Assembly: GCA_947174725.1 (NCBI GenBank)
Contig: CAMWKA010000066.1
Location: 1-8,034 of the forward strand
Direction of reading: 5' to 3'
Source of the DNA: an uncultured Lachnospiraceae bacterium
GTDB lineage: Bacteria > Bacillota > Clostridia > Lachnospirales > Lachnospiraceae
Length of the DNA: 8,034 bases
Shown: positions 1-7,783 of the stretch, in pieces
How the letters are laid out: the number at the start of each line of letters is the position of its first letter
How positions within the stretch are numbered: position 1 is the first letter of the stretch
Made by a program: the position numbers and the translations under genes
The notes under the pieces: model-generated
What the model was told of the DNA's origin: nothing
Database searches by the model: none
What the model saw: the letters and a program-made list of their open reading frames with translations, nothing else

Positions 1-44
1 GACTTTAAACACATGAATATGTTATTGGGAAAAACCTAACATGA

Positions 45-50
45 AAGGAG
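45..50 (+). promoter_or_regulatory. Ribosome binding site that decides the start of the SPFH gene
   Basis: AAGGAG lies inside the longer open frame that begins with ATG at 41, so translation from 41 would start before the site. The next in-frame ATG at 65 is 14 nt downstream, a slightly long spacing. That start gives a protein beginning MSLF, as expected of a soluble SPFH protein. No good site precedes position 41. Confidence 0.6.
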
Positions 51-64
51 TGTGTAATACTGAT

Positions 65-1432
65 ATGTCATTATTTAACAATAACGCGAAGGAACAGCCC
101 CATTCTGGAGTTCTTGGAGCTTTTTCGGTTGATACGATTAAGTGGGAACCGGAAAACGATAAAGAAGCTGCTATTATAGTACATAAGCATATATATGAGG
201 ACTTTCCGAATGGTTCTTATCTGATTGTCGGCGCATCCCAGATGGCTGTATTTACAAATAATTTATCGGCAGGAGATTCTTTGGATGAAAGTGGTGCCGG
301 GCAGACGCAGGTAACGACTTTTATAGGACCATGCAAGATAAAATTAGAAACCGGAGACAGTAGATTTTCACCATTCAGAAATATCAGCCATACATTGACA
401 GGCGGTGAGTCAGCATTTCACAGTACGGTGTATTTTATAAACACTACTTACATGAATGAGCTCAGTTGGGGAACACATGCACCAATCGTTGTGGAGGATC
501 CGGAAGAGGGCGTGAATGTTCATGTGCGTGCATTTGGCTTGTTTGGTGTGCATATTGATCAGACAGACACTTCCAGTGCCGTGATAAATGCAAGGAAATT
601 TTTAAATAAAGTTGTTGGAACCAGAGCGGATTACACAAGAGATGAACTTGTAAGTTTTATGAGAGCTAAGGTGCTTGAATTTGTGCCGGATTTACTTGCT
701 AAAAATATCGTCGATAATGGGATCGGCGTTTTAAAGATCAGTACTCATCTTTCTGAATTTTCGCAGAATATTAAAGAAAAACTAATAGAACACTTTAATG
801 AATTCGGATTGACGCTGGATAATTTTTCTTTTTCCAATATCAATGTTCCTGATGAAGATCTGGCTGCTATCAATGAGATGAAGATCAAAAAGAAACGCGA
901 CAGACTTGAGGCCGAGGGAACTGCCTCAAAGATGGATATTGAGTCCGAGGCAAGAGCCCGTATGCGTGCGCGTGAAGGCTATACATATCAGCAGGAGCAG
1001 TCGTTTAAGGTTATGAATGCCGCTGCGGAGAACGAAGGTGTGGCTGCAACATTCGCAGGGGCGGGAATGGGACTTGGAATGGGAATTCAGGTCGGTTCCG
1101 CCATAGGAACAGGAATGGGAGCGATAGTTCAGAATACTATGGGCAACCAGCAGCCGTTGGCAAATTCGCAGGTATCATCAAATAATGAACAAGCGGATAA
1201 TATAACCTGTCCGGACTGTGGAAAATCCAATCCGAAATCGGCAAAATTCTGTATTAGCTGCGGGCGGAAATTTGCGGACGGCGGTCTTTGCCCGGATTGC
1301 GGCGCAACGCTGGTGGCAGGCGCGAAGTTTTGTCTAAACTGTGGCAGAAAACTACAGCAGGTTTGTCCAAATTGTGGAACTGAACTTATAAGCGGAGCTA
1401 AGTTCTGCCCTGAGTGTGGAACATCTGTATAG
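65..1432 (+). CDS. SPFH/stomatin-like protein with three C-terminal zinc ribbons (COG4260, YdjI type)
   Basis: 455 aa from ATG 65 (an in-frame ATG at 41 would add 8 residues but lacks a ribosome site). Residues about 20-270 match the SPFH/band-7-like domain of the family often labelled 'virion core protein' or YdjI. A charged, probably helical stretch follows at about 272-325 (KIKKKRDRLEAEG, then ESEARARMRAREG). A Gly/Met-rich segment runs from 330 to about 361. Three tandem zinc ribbons come next, with CxxC pairs at C382/C385-C396/C399, C409/C412-C423/C426 and C434/C437-C448/C451. No N-terminal membrane anchor is visible, so membrane contact would come through the SPFH scaffold or partners. 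Family knowledge: such proteins form membrane-associated oligomers and in Bacillus sit with the PspA-linked ydj genes. It is the first visible gene of a five-gene unit; its promoter is not clearly in the window and more genes may lie upstream. The family assignment is firm; the cellular role is inferred. Confidence 0.92.
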   Translation: MSLFNNNAKEQPHSGVLGAFSVDTIKWEPENDKEAAIIVHKHIYEDFPNGSYLIVGASQMAVFTNNLSAGDSLDESGAGQTQVTTFIGPCKIKLETGDSRFSPFRNISHTLTGGESAFHSTVYFINTTYMNELSWGTHAPIVVEDPEEGVNVHVRAFGLFGVHIDQTDTSSAVINARKFLNKVVGTRADYTRDELVSFMRAKVLEFVPDLLAKNIVDNGIGVLKISTHLSEFSQNIKEKLIEHFNEFGLTLDNFSFSNINVPDEDLAAINEMKIKKKRDRLEAEGTASKMDIESEARARMRAREGYTYQQEQSFKVMNAAAENEGVAATFAGAGMGLGMGIQVGSAIGTGMGAIVQNTMGNQQPLANSQVSSNNEQADNITCPDCGKSNPKSAKFCISCGRKFADGGLCPDCGATLVAGAKFCLNCGRKLQQVCPNCGTELISGAKFCPECGTSV

Positions 1433-1483
1433 CAGTCAAACGTTTGTATAGTCGTATTATAAATAATATGTGAGGTGGTTCGC

Positions 1484-2179
1484 ATGAAGAATAAGAGTTT
1501 TTATCGTGTAAATCTAATTGCTCTGATAGGGGTAGCGTTGATATGGATTGTAGGATTTGTTTTGTATTGGATTTATCATGATATGGATACGAACTATTGG
1601 GCAGGCTTTGCGTTTGGGGTGTTTGGCCTGGCAGTTGCTGCGACAGGTGTTGTTTGTATAGGCAAAACCAATCGGAGTACGCAGGAAACGAAAGGTATTC
1701 CTGTGTATTATACATCAATATATGCTGTTATTTCCATAGTGCTTAATATTATTTTTGCGTTCACGCCCAATGGTCAGTATGTGACATTGTATGTAGTGGC
1801 GAATCTTTTTATTCTGTTGGTTTATGTACTGCTTATGTACAATGCGGGCAAGTATATTGGAAGAGTTACGGAACGAGCGGAATATGCCGCCGCAAAGATG
1901 GAAAAGGTGGCGGACATTTCTAAAGAACTGGCAGCGCTTATCAGTATGAGTACGGATGAAAATATGCGGCGTGAACTACTGAAATTAAAAGAAAAAGTGG
2001 ATTACAGTAATAACGTATCACAGAGTTTCACAGGGCAGTCAGAGGATGTTTTTTTAAAGAAGTTATATGACTTGCGTGAAGCAATGTCAAATGGCACAGG
2101 TGTGGATGTTTTAACAGCAAAAGTGAAAGATGCCGATGTGACATGGAATATGAGAAACAGTAACGGTTCAATTGGATAG
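1484..2179 (+). CDS. Four-pass membrane protein with soluble helical C-terminal tail, function unknown
   Basis: 231 aa from ATG 1484. A GTG at 1475 is in frame, but it overlaps the ribosome site GAGGTGG (about 1472-1478), so 1484 is preferred. Hydrophobic segments lie at about residues 10-30, 40-60, 75-93 and 100-119. The first starts right after a short basic N-terminus (MKNKSFYR), which suggests both ends are cytoplasmic. Residues about 120-231 are charged and helical (RVTERAEYAAAKMEKV, LKLKEKVD) with no zinc ligands or catalytic motif that I recognise. It starts 51 nt after the SPFH gene and ends 14 nt before the TFIIB-ribbon gene, so it is very likely co-transcribed. By position it may be the membrane partner of the zinc-ribbon proteins, as YdjH is in Bacillus, but I see no TPM domain and do not claim homology to YdjH. 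I do not recognise the family. Confidence 0.88.
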   Translation: MKNKSFYRVNLIALIGVALIWIVGFVLYWIYHDMDTNYWAGFAFGVFGLAVAATGVVCIGKTNRSTQETKGIPVYYTSIYAVISIVLNIIFAFTPNGQYVTLYVVANLFILLVYVLLMYNAGKYIGRVTERAEYAAAKMEKVADISKELAALISMSTDENMRRELLKLKEKVDYSNNVSQSFTGQSEDVFLKKLYDLREAMSNGTGVDVLTAKVKDADVTWNMRNSNGSIG

Positions 2180-2193
2180 CGGAGGGGTTCATT

Positions 2194-3006
2194 ATGGATA
2201 TAGGCGGTTTACAATGTCATGGTTGTGGAAGTATGAATGTAGAATTTGATTCCAAAACCAGAAAATTAATCTGCAATACATGTGGGAATGAAGAGTATTA
2301 TTCAAGAGCAACATTAAATTCTAACAGCAAAGTAGCTTATGGCAGACAAAATGCGATCAAATTTTTTTTGGAAGGAAAATTTGAGGACTCGCGGCATTAT
2401 GCCATGGATGTATTGAATATTTTAATGGATAATGCGCCGGCATTGTATATTATGAATTATTGTGAAGAATTTGTAACCAAGAATGACGGGGCGATGAAAC
2501 GCTTTTTTTATCAGATACAGGATGTTGCGCTGGAATACGATGAGGTACAGGATTTGAAAAAGCTTTTAGTGGCTTCTACATACAGACTACAGGAATACGA
2601 GGAAGACATGATCAAGATGATTGCAGCAAATATGCAGTCTGATGAAGATGTCGAGGATTTGGGTGAATTTATTGATCAGATATGTCCATATCTGATATCA
2701 AAGAGAACATCTATGAATTATCTGACGGAAAATCTTGCGGATATGTATAAGGAGCTTGCAGGACATTGTAATATCCCGAAGACATGTTTCGCGTTGCTTA
2801 AATCAATAGAAACAAATCCGGATTCTCCATATATGAATGACGGATTTTATTTGAGGTCAAAGACCCAATATTTTTATGATAATTATGTCATTCCCATAGG
2901 GAACGTCATCAAAGAAATGAAAGACTCGGGACTCAGGGAAAAATTCGTAGATTCATATAACAAAAAATGTACCAAATTTATGACAGATTTTAAAAAGGAG
3001 GCTTAA
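2194..3006 (+). CDS. TFIIB-type zinc-ribbon protein with helical body (YdjG-like architecture)
   Basis: 270 aa, with a strong ribosome site GGAGGGG (2181-2187) 6 nt before ATG 2194. The N-terminus carries one zinc ribbon: C8/C11 and C27/C30, with a hydrophilic hairpin between them, in the TFIIB-type arrangement. The remainder (about 40-270) is predicted all-helical and has no membrane segment. The stretch at about 45-75 (YGRQNAIKFFLEGKFEDSRH) resembles a TPR-like helical hairpin, but I cannot count clear repeats. Several aromatic/acidic helices follow. It starts 14 nt after the membrane protein gene, and its last codons contain the ribosome site of the next gene, so the two are probably translationally coupled. 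A zinc ribbon joined to a helical domain next to an SPFH protein recalls YdjG, which in Bacillus helps recruit PspA to the membrane. Apart from the ribbon I see no sequence-level proof of that relation. Confidence 0.88.
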   Translation: MDIGGLQCHGCGSMNVEFDSKTRKLICNTCGNEEYYSRATLNSNSKVAYGRQNAIKFFLEGKFEDSRHYAMDVLNILMDNAPALYIMNYCEEFVTKNDGAMKRFFYQIQDVALEYDEVQDLKKLLVASTYRLQEYEEDMIKMIAANMQSDEDVEDLGEFIDQICPYLISKRTSMNYLTENLADMYKELAGHCNIPKTCFALLKSIETNPDSPYMNDGFYLRSKTQYFYDNYVIPIGNVIKEMKDSGLREKFVDSYNKKCTKFMTDFKKEA

Positions 3007-3009
3007 AAT

Positions 3010-4662
3010 ATGGCTGAAACAGTACAAACCATTAATATTGACCTGTCGCAGCTGGAAAAAAAGGTAGACAATCTTCAGTCAGCTGCCAATCAATTAGGCA
3101 ATATGATCAATGAAACCAGAAACGAGATTATTGCAACCAATAATAACATTCAGATTTTGTATCAGAAATTTAATGAAATGATGGATGACCAGAAAAAGCG
3201 GACGGCGCTGCAACAGGCATCTACGGAGATTGTCAGAGTAAGACAGGAATTAGAAAGTAATTATGGGAATTATAAGGTAATCAGAGAGACCATGCTTGGT
3301 GTGCTTCAGGCGACGGATCTGGCGCTTGTAAAGAAAGCTACTATTTCGAGAGTTTCGGAGGAATTGATGCTTTCAACGCCCAAGTACTGGCTGGCGCCGT
3401 GTCTGGTAGCAGTATCCGCATGGATCGGAAATGACAGAGATTTGGCGGAGCGGGCCATAGCGGAAGCTGTAAAAAGGGATGAAGAAAGAACCGCTATAAC
3501 GATGGCTCTCATCTGCCGCAGGAATAACAGGGTTCAGACCTGTTATGAATGGCTTTCAATTTATTTTTCACATCAGGATTCAGCATGTTTTTCAGAAGGC
3601 AGCTTTGCATATATAGATGCCTATGTGAATGGCATATTTGGACCTGATGAGAAACATATGTGTGATGATTATGTTGCAAAATGGATGAATGAGGTCCGCG
3701 GCAACAGCAGTAACTTTGAAGAAGCGCAGGAAGAGCTGTGGAAAAATTATTGCAGCAGATTCAGTCTGGATATCGCGGCCTTATATCCTGATCTGAAGGA
3801 TACTGTACAGGAATATAACAATATCAATGAATATGTGGGCAGGATTTTATCGGTTGATACCATAGCGGATAAAATGACTAAGATCAACAACGCATATGTC
3901 GATCCGAGCAGCCTAAAAGCCAAAATAGATAAAAGCCTGATCCAGTTGATCAGCAGATATAACGAGGATGAAGAACCGCTGCGTAAGGAAGAAGAATATT
4001 TGAAGGCAATAAAATATTTTGAAGGTGATACGGCAGCCGCAAAGCTGTCCATTGAAAAACTGGAATATGAAAGGAAGCAGCAGACATTAAATTTGGTTGA
4101 ACAGATGTCCAATGTTATCATCACAGACAGGGATGTTGCCCCTTCAGAGAGAAAGACGGCGGTATCCTTTTTGAGCAGCTATATACGAAAGGGATTTAAA
4201 AAATATGTTACTGAGAAGAAGGAAAAATTCCCAAACCAGATTACGCTGAATGTTGACGGATGGACAGGAGCGTCTTCAGACGGTAACAACGCAGAGCAGC
4301 TTTGCGCGGATTTTGAAAGCAATATATCGGCAAGATGTGAATCAGATCTGGAAAGAGCAAGCAAAAGCAATGCCAAGATTATGATGATAGGGGCGGGCGT
4401 ACTGGCGTTATTTGGAATTATATGTCTGTTTACGATGCTGCCTTTAGGTATACTTATGTTGGCAGGTTCCGGATTTCTTGTATATAAGGCGAATAAGAAA
4501 AAGAAAGATATTGCAAATAAAGTGGAATTAATCAAGCAGGATTATAGTACTAGAACCGTAGACGGCAAGAATAAAATATGCAATGCCTTGAAACAGTGGA
4601 AGGATGCTCAGGATGTCGTACATAATTTTGAGGGCGCGCCGATAAGGGAGATCGTAGCATAG
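3010..4662 (+). CDS. Large coiled-coil protein with two C-terminal membrane segments, function unknown
   Basis: 550 aa from ATG 3010. The ribosome site AAAAAGGAGG (about 2992-3001) lies in the last codons of the previous gene, and only 3 nt separate the two genes. Residues about 10-85 form a heptad-like coiled coil (LSQLEKKVDNLQSAANQLG, later QQASTEIVRVRQELESN). Residues 85-450 are a mostly helical soluble region rich in Glu, Lys and Tyr, with a possible second coiled coil around 325-360. Two closely spaced hydrophobic segments follow at about 458-476 and 480-496, separated by a short turn and closed by the basic cluster KANKKKKD. The last ~55 residues are soluble. This topology, with both large domains on the same side and a membrane hairpin, suits a tail-anchored scaffold. 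No nucleotide-binding, protease or zinc motif is visible. I do not recognise the family. Operon position links it to the SPFH and zinc-ribbon proteins. Confidence 0.9.
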   Translation: MAETVQTINIDLSQLEKKVDNLQSAANQLGNMINETRNEIIATNNNIQILYQKFNEMMDDQKKRTALQQASTEIVRVRQELESNYGNYKVIRETMLGVLQATDLALVKKATISRVSEELMLSTPKYWLAPCLVAVSAWIGNDRDLAERAIAEAVKRDEERTAITMALICRRNNRVQTCYEWLSIYFSHQDSACFSEGSFAYIDAYVNGIFGPDEKHMCDDYVAKWMNEVRGNSSNFEEAQEELWKNYCSRFSLDIAALYPDLKDTVQEYNNINEYVGRILSVDTIADKMTKINNAYVDPSSLKAKIDKSLIQLISRYNEDEEPLRKEEEYLKAIKYFEGDTAAAKLSIEKLEYERKQQTLNLVEQMSNVIITDRDVAPSERKTAVSFLSSYIRKGFKKYVTEKKEKFPNQITLNVDGWTGASSDGNNAEQLCADFESNISARCESDLERASKSNAKIMMIGAGVLALFGIICLFTMLPLGILMLAGSGFLVYKANKKKKDIANKVELIKQDYSTRTVDGKNKICNALKQWKDAQDVVHNFEGAPIREIVA

Positions 4663-4673
4663 AGTAGCATAGA
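4654..4673 (+). repeat. Perfect 10-bp tandem duplication across a stop codon
   Basis: GTAGCATAGA occurs twice head to tail (4654-4663, 4664-4673). The first copy contains the last codons and TAG stop of the coiled-coil gene; the second lies just before the ribosome site of the next small gene. It looks like a simple slippage duplication and has no evident function. Confidence 0.75.
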
Positions 4674-4692
4674 AAGGAAAAGGAATAAAAGG

Positions 4693-4857
4693 ATGGATAA
4701 TAATTTTGAGGATGTTTTTGATGAACTTGAAGCAATGTTCGGTCAGGGAGAGTCGGATATACAGAAGATGGAGAAGGTGGTACTTACACAGAATATCGAG
4801 GGATTTGCAAGCTGTTTCCCTGACTGGGATCTGCATCCCCCGGTAAGGGACAGATAG
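4693..4857 (+). CDS. Small acidic protein, 54 aa, function unknown
   Basis: An open frame of 54 codons starts at ATG 4693 and ends at TAG 4855-4857, 30 nt after the coiled-coil gene on the same strand. The A/G-rich run before it (AAAGGAAAAGG, about 4673-4682) gives an acceptable ribosome site about 10 nt upstream. The product is strongly acidic, with 13 Asp/Glu against 4 Lys/Arg. Its N-terminal half is probably amphipathic helix (FEDVFDELEAMFG). It ends with a distinctive aromatic/proline segment, CFPDWDLHPPVRDR. The non-random composition, operon position, ribosome site and the terminator 17 nt after its stop all favour a real gene. I cannot name it. It could be an accessory subunit of the upstream complex or the remnant of a longer protein. 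Confidence 0.65.
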   Translation: MDNNFEDVFDELEAMFGQGESDIQKMEKVVLTQNIEGFASCFPDWDLHPPVRDR

Positions 4858-4873
4858 TCAAAATAAAAATTCA

Positions 4874-4907
4874 GGGGGCGGCGTGATTGCTGTCCCTTTA
4901 TCTTTTT
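4874..4907 (+). terminator. Rho-independent terminator of the five-gene unit
   Basis: The 8-bp stem GGGGCGGC (4875-4882) pairs with GCTGTCCC (4889-4896), including two G-U pairs, around the loop GTGATT. It is followed by TTTATCTTTTT (4897-4907). It lies 17 nt after the stop of the 54-aa gene and before the proS promoter, so it separates the two transcription units. The downstream arm can also pair with 4845-4853 (see findings). Confidence 0.8.
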
Positions 4908-4942
4908 AAATAAATATTGGCAAATAAATATCCGGAATAATG

Positions 4943-4971
4943 TTGACAAACTATGCGGAAAACCATAAACT
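4943..4971 (+). promoter_or_regulatory. Sigma-A type promoter for proS
   Basis: A perfect -35 TTGACA (4943-4948) is followed, after exactly 17 nt, by the -10 TAAACT (4966-4971, 4 of 6 to consensus). Transcription would begin near 4978, giving a leader of about 67 nt before the proS start at 5045. That is too short for a T-box riboswitch. Confidence 0.75.
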
Positions 4972-5033
4972 TTTAAATTAGAGATGCTTGTGCTTATTTG
5001 AGCAGAAAGGCATTAGGATATGGAATAACGAAT

Positions 5034-5037
5034 GGAG
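5034..5037 (+). promoter_or_regulatory. Ribosome binding site fixing the proS start
   Basis: GGAG (in AATGGAGAAC) sits 7 nt before ATG 5045. The open frame extends upstream to a TTG at 4988, but that codon has no ribosome site and would add 19 residues atypical of the family. Confidence 0.8.
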
Positions 5038-5044
5038 AACGATC

Positions 5045-6484
5045 ATGGCAGAGAATAAGAAACTGGTGGAAGCGATCACTTCCATGGAAGAAGATTTTGC
5101 ACAGTGGTATACGGATGTAGTGAAAAAGGCGGAGCTGATTGATTATGCAAGCGTGAAAGGGTGTATGGTCATTAAACCGGCGGGATACGCGCTGTGGGAG
5201 AATATACAAAAGGAGCTGGACGCGAAGTTCAAGGAAACAGGCGTAGAGAATGTTTATATGCCGATGTTTATCCCGGAAAGCCTTTTACAGAAGGAAAAAG
5301 ATCATGTGGAAGGATTTGCGCCGGAGGTTGCCTGGGTAACGCATGGCGGATTGGAACCTTTGCAGGAGCGGCTTTGTGTCAGACCGACTTCAGAGACGCT
5401 GTTCTGTGATTTTTATAAGGATGACGTACATTCCTACAGGGATCTGCCAAAATGTTATAATCAATGGTGTTCTGTAGTGCGTTGGGAGAAGACTACAAGA
5501 CCGTTTTTAAGAAGCCGTGAATTCTTATGGCAGGAAGGTCATACGGTACACGCAACGGCGGAGGATGCGGAAGAGCGGACGATCCGGATGTTGAATGTCT
5601 ATGCGGATTTCTGTGAGGAGTATCTGGCAATCCCCGTGATCAAGGGCCGTAAGACGGATAAGGAGAAATTTGCAGGGGCAGAGGCTACATATACGATCGA
5701 AGCGTTGATGCATGACGGCAAGGCACTACAGTCCGGCACCAGCCATAATTTCGGCGATGGATTTGCAAAGGCATTCGGTATCCAGTATGCGGATAAGGAC
5801 AATACATTAAAATACTGCCATCAGACGTCCTGGGGCATGAGTACAAGAATTATCGGCGGCATTATCATGGTGCATGGGGATGATTCCGGTCTGGTGCTTC
5901 CGCCCCGGATTGCACCGACACATATAATGGTGATTCCGATCCAGCAGAAGAAGGAAGGGGTTCTGGAGAAAGCGGCAGAGCTGAAAGACCGTCTTGTAAA
6001 GGCAGGATTTAAGGTAAAAGTAGACGACAGCGATAAGAGTCCGGGCTTTAAATTTGCGGAGCAGGAGATGCGGGGAATCCCTGTCCGTATTGAAATCGGA
6101 CCCAAAGATATAGAAAACGGTAAATGTATTGTAGTGCGTCGTGATACCGGAGAGAAGATAGAAGTTGTTTTAGGCGAACTGGAAACAAAGGTAAAAGAGA
6201 TCTTGGAGACCATGCAGAAGGATATGCTGGAGCGTGCCAGAAAGCATGTGGAAGCCCATACTTATGAAGCGAAGGAATATGATGAGTTCTGCGATATCAT
6301 CAACAACAAGCCCGGCTTTGTAAAGGCGATGTGGTGCGGCGATGTGGCATGTGAGGAGAAGATCAAAGATGATACGACGGCAACCAGCCGCTGTATGCCA
6401 TTTGAGCAGGAAACCATTTCCGATCACTGCGTATGCTGCGGACGCCCGGCGAAGAAGATGGTCTACTGGGGAAAAGCATATTAA
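5045..6484 (+). CDS. proS: Prolyl-tRNA synthetase, archaeal/eukaryal-type (type 3)
   Basis: 479 aa. It charges tRNA-Pro with proline using ATP in the cytoplasm. Class II core: the motif 1 region is around PMFIPESLL. The proline/ATP loop is RPTSETLF (R113-F120, with T115 and E117). Motif 2 runs from R146-W-E148 through [16 protein letters not shown] (R152-H166). Motif 3 begins GMSTRIIGG (R268). The HGTP anticodon-binding domain follows from about residue 292 (THIMVIPIQ). The C-terminal domain has cysteines C431, C436, C462 and C465, spaced 5-26-3 as in the zinc site I recall from Thermus ProRS, and the chain ends in the family's conserved tyrosine (GKAY). There is no bacterial-type editing insertion between motifs 2 and 3. 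The length is normal for the type 3 form. It has its own promoter at 4943-4971 and is followed by ackA after 55 nt with no clear terminator, so partial co-transcription is likely. Start 5045 was chosen for its ribosome site and family N-terminus. Confidence 0.98.
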   Translation: MAENKKLVEAITSMEEDFAQWYTDVVKKAELIDYASVKGCMVIKPAGYALWENIQKELDAKFKETGVENVYMPMFIPESLLQKEKDHVEGFAPEVAWVTHGGLEPLQERLCVRPTSETLFCDFYKDDVHSYRDLPKCYNQWCSVVRWEKTTRPFLRSREFLWQEGHTVHATAEDAEERTIRMLNVYADFCEEYLAIPVIKGRKTDKEKFAGAEATYTIEALMHDGKALQSGTSHNFGDGFAKAFGIQYADKDNTLKYCHQTSWGMSTRIIGGIIMVHGDDSGLVLPPRIAPTHIMVIPIQQKKEGVLEKAAELKDRLVKAGFKVKVDDSDKSPGFKFAEQEMRGIPVRIEIGPKDIENGKCIVVRRDTGEKIEVVLGELETKVKEILETMQKDMLERARKHVEAHTYEAKEYDEFCDIINNKPGFVKAMWCGDVACEEKIKDDTTATSRCMPFEQETISDHCVCCGRPAKKMVYWGKAY

Positions 6485-6539
6485 GGTGAGATGCGGCGTT
6501 TTTAAATAAAACATAATATGGAAAGGCATGGTTATTAGT

Positions 6540-7733
6540 ATGAATGTATTGGTGATTAATTGCGGAAGTTCTTCCTTGAAGTATCAGCTGATCGATTCCG
6601 AGACGGAGGCAGTGCTGGCAAAGGGACTGGCGGAGAGGATCGGCATTGAGGGAAGCTGCCTGACACATCAGCCGGCAGGAAAGGATAAAGTCAGGATCGA
6701 GGCAGCGATGCCGGATCATAATGAAGCGGTTCGACTGGTGATCGAGGCATTGACAGATCAGGAGCATGGTGTTGTAAGTTCTCTTGCTGAGATTGGCGCG
6801 GTAGGTCACCGTGTAGTGCACGGCGGAGAAAAGTTTACCAAGGCGGTTCTGATCGACGATGAGGTGAAGAAGGATATTGAGGAACTCAGTTCCCTTGCGC
6901 CGCTTCACAATCCTGCGAATCTGATCGGTATTGATTCTTGTAAGGCCAATATGCCGGATACCCCGATGGTGGCGGTCTTTGATACGGCGTTTCATCAGAC
7001 GATGCCAAAGAAAGCATATATGTATGCGCTGCCATATGAATATTACGAAAAATATAAGGTGCGGCGATATGGTTTCCATGGAACCAGTCATGATTTTGTG
7101 TCGAAACACGCGGCAGAGCTGGTTGGCAAAGACAGAAAAGATTTAAAGATCATCGTCTGTCATCTGGGTAACGGCGCAAGTGTTTCCGCAGTAAAGAACG
7201 GTGAATGTGTCGATACCAGCATGGGTATGACCCCGTTAGAGGGATTGATCATGGGAACACGTTCCGGTGACATAGATCCGGCGATTATTGAATATATCTG
7301 TAAAAAGGAAGGTTTGACTGTGGAAGAGGTCAATGCTGTTTTGAATAAAAAATCCGGCGTACTCGGTCTTTCCAATCATCTTTCCAGTGATTTCAGGGAT
7401 CTGGACGAAGCGGCGCAGGGCGGCAATGAATACGCGAAATTGGCGCTGGATACTTATTGTTATCGTGTCGCAAAATATATCGGCGCTTACGCAATGGCAA
7501 TGCAGGGTGTGGATATCATTGCGTTTACGGCAGGCTGTGGGGAAAATAACTATGCGGTACGGGCAGGCGTATGTGAATACCTGAAATATCTTGGCGTAGT
7601 AGTCAATGATGAGAAATTGCACATCCGGGGAGAAGATCTGATTGTGTCTGAACCGGAGAGCAGCATTACTGTGATGATCGTTCCGACGAATGAGGAACTT
7701 TCGATTGCAAGGCAGACGATGGAAGTAGTGTGA
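6540..7733 (+). CDS. ackA: Acetate kinase
   Basis: 397 aa, the normal length. It interconverts acetyl phosphate + ADP and acetate + ATP, the ATP-yielding step of acetate fermentation in the Pta-AckA pathway, in the cytoplasm. ASKHA-fold signatures are all present: N7 in the first phosphate loop (NCGSSS), R91 (GHRVVHGG), D148 (VFDTAFH), H180 (YGFHGTSH), H208 (HLGNG), R241 (GTRSGDIDP) and the late acidic site TNEEL (E385/E386). The in-frame ATG at 6528 would add MVIS. I prefer 6540 because the family begins [12 protein letters not shown] and GGAAAGG (6520-6526) lies 13 nt upstream, whereas it is only 1 nt from 6528. No pta gene is visible; the upstream neighbour is proS. It ends in TGA, showing that TGA is a stop in this organism. 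Confidence 0.98.
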   Translation: MNVLVINCGSSSLKYQLIDSETEAVLAKGLAERIGIEGSCLTHQPAGKDKVRIEAAMPDHNEAVRLVIEALTDQEHGVVSSLAEIGAVGHRVVHGGEKFTKAVLIDDEVKKDIEELSSLAPLHNPANLIGIDSCKANMPDTPMVAVFDTAFHQTMPKKAYMYALPYEYYEKYKVRRYGFHGTSHDFVSKHAAELVGKDRKDLKIIVCHLGNGASVSAVKNGECVDTSMGMTPLEGLIMGTRSGDIDPAIIEYICKKEGLTVEEVNAVLNKKSGVLGLSNHLSSDFRDLDEAAQGGNEYAKLALDTYCYRVAKYIGAYAMAMQGVDIIAFTAGCGENNYAVRAGVCEYLKYLGVVVNDEKLHIRGEDLIVSEPESSITVMIVPTNEELSIARQTMEVV

Positions 7734-7756
7734 AAAATAGACTTGTCTGTTTTTTG
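7733..7756 (+). terminator. Weak terminator-like hairpin after ackA
   Basis: AAAAATAGA (7733-7741) pairs with TCTGTTTTT (7746-7754) around the loop CTTG, with one G-U pair, and the U-tract is part of the 3' arm and tail. The stem begins at the last base of the ackA stop. It is almost all A-U pairs, so it is weaker than a typical terminator; termination is likely but not certain. Confidence 0.45.
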
Positions 7757-7783
7757 GCGGCAGTTTTTCATTTCTATTTAAGA

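Noticed and set aside
41..64. Start of the SPFH gene at ATG 41
   Set aside because: The AAGGAG site lies downstream of it (45-50), and the extra residues MKGVCNTD are not typical of the family; ATG 65 fits better.
1437..1446. Palindrome CAAACGTTTG in the gap after the SPFH gene
   Set aside because: A single 10-bp AT-rich palindrome with no second copy; it is likely chance, and no convincing promoter accompanies it.
4988..5044. TTG start at 4988 for proS
   Set aside because: It has no ribosome site and the extra N-terminal residues are atypical; ATG 5045 has GGAG 7 nt upstream.
4908..5044. T-box riboswitch upstream of proS
   Set aside because: The distance from the predicted transcription start to the ATG is only about 67 nt, and no T-box consensus or terminator follows the promoter.
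6485..6539. Separate promoter or terminator between proS and ackA
   Set aside because: CATAAT (6512-6517) resembles a -10 but has no -35 at the right distance. The only inverted repeat is a 4-bp GCAT/ATGC pair, too weak for a terminator.
6363..7109. Long minus-strand open frame (248 codons) antisense to proS and ackA
   Set aside because: It is fully antisense to two certain genes, has low-complexity His/Arg/Ile-rich composition and no ribosome site or domain, so it is a shadow frame.
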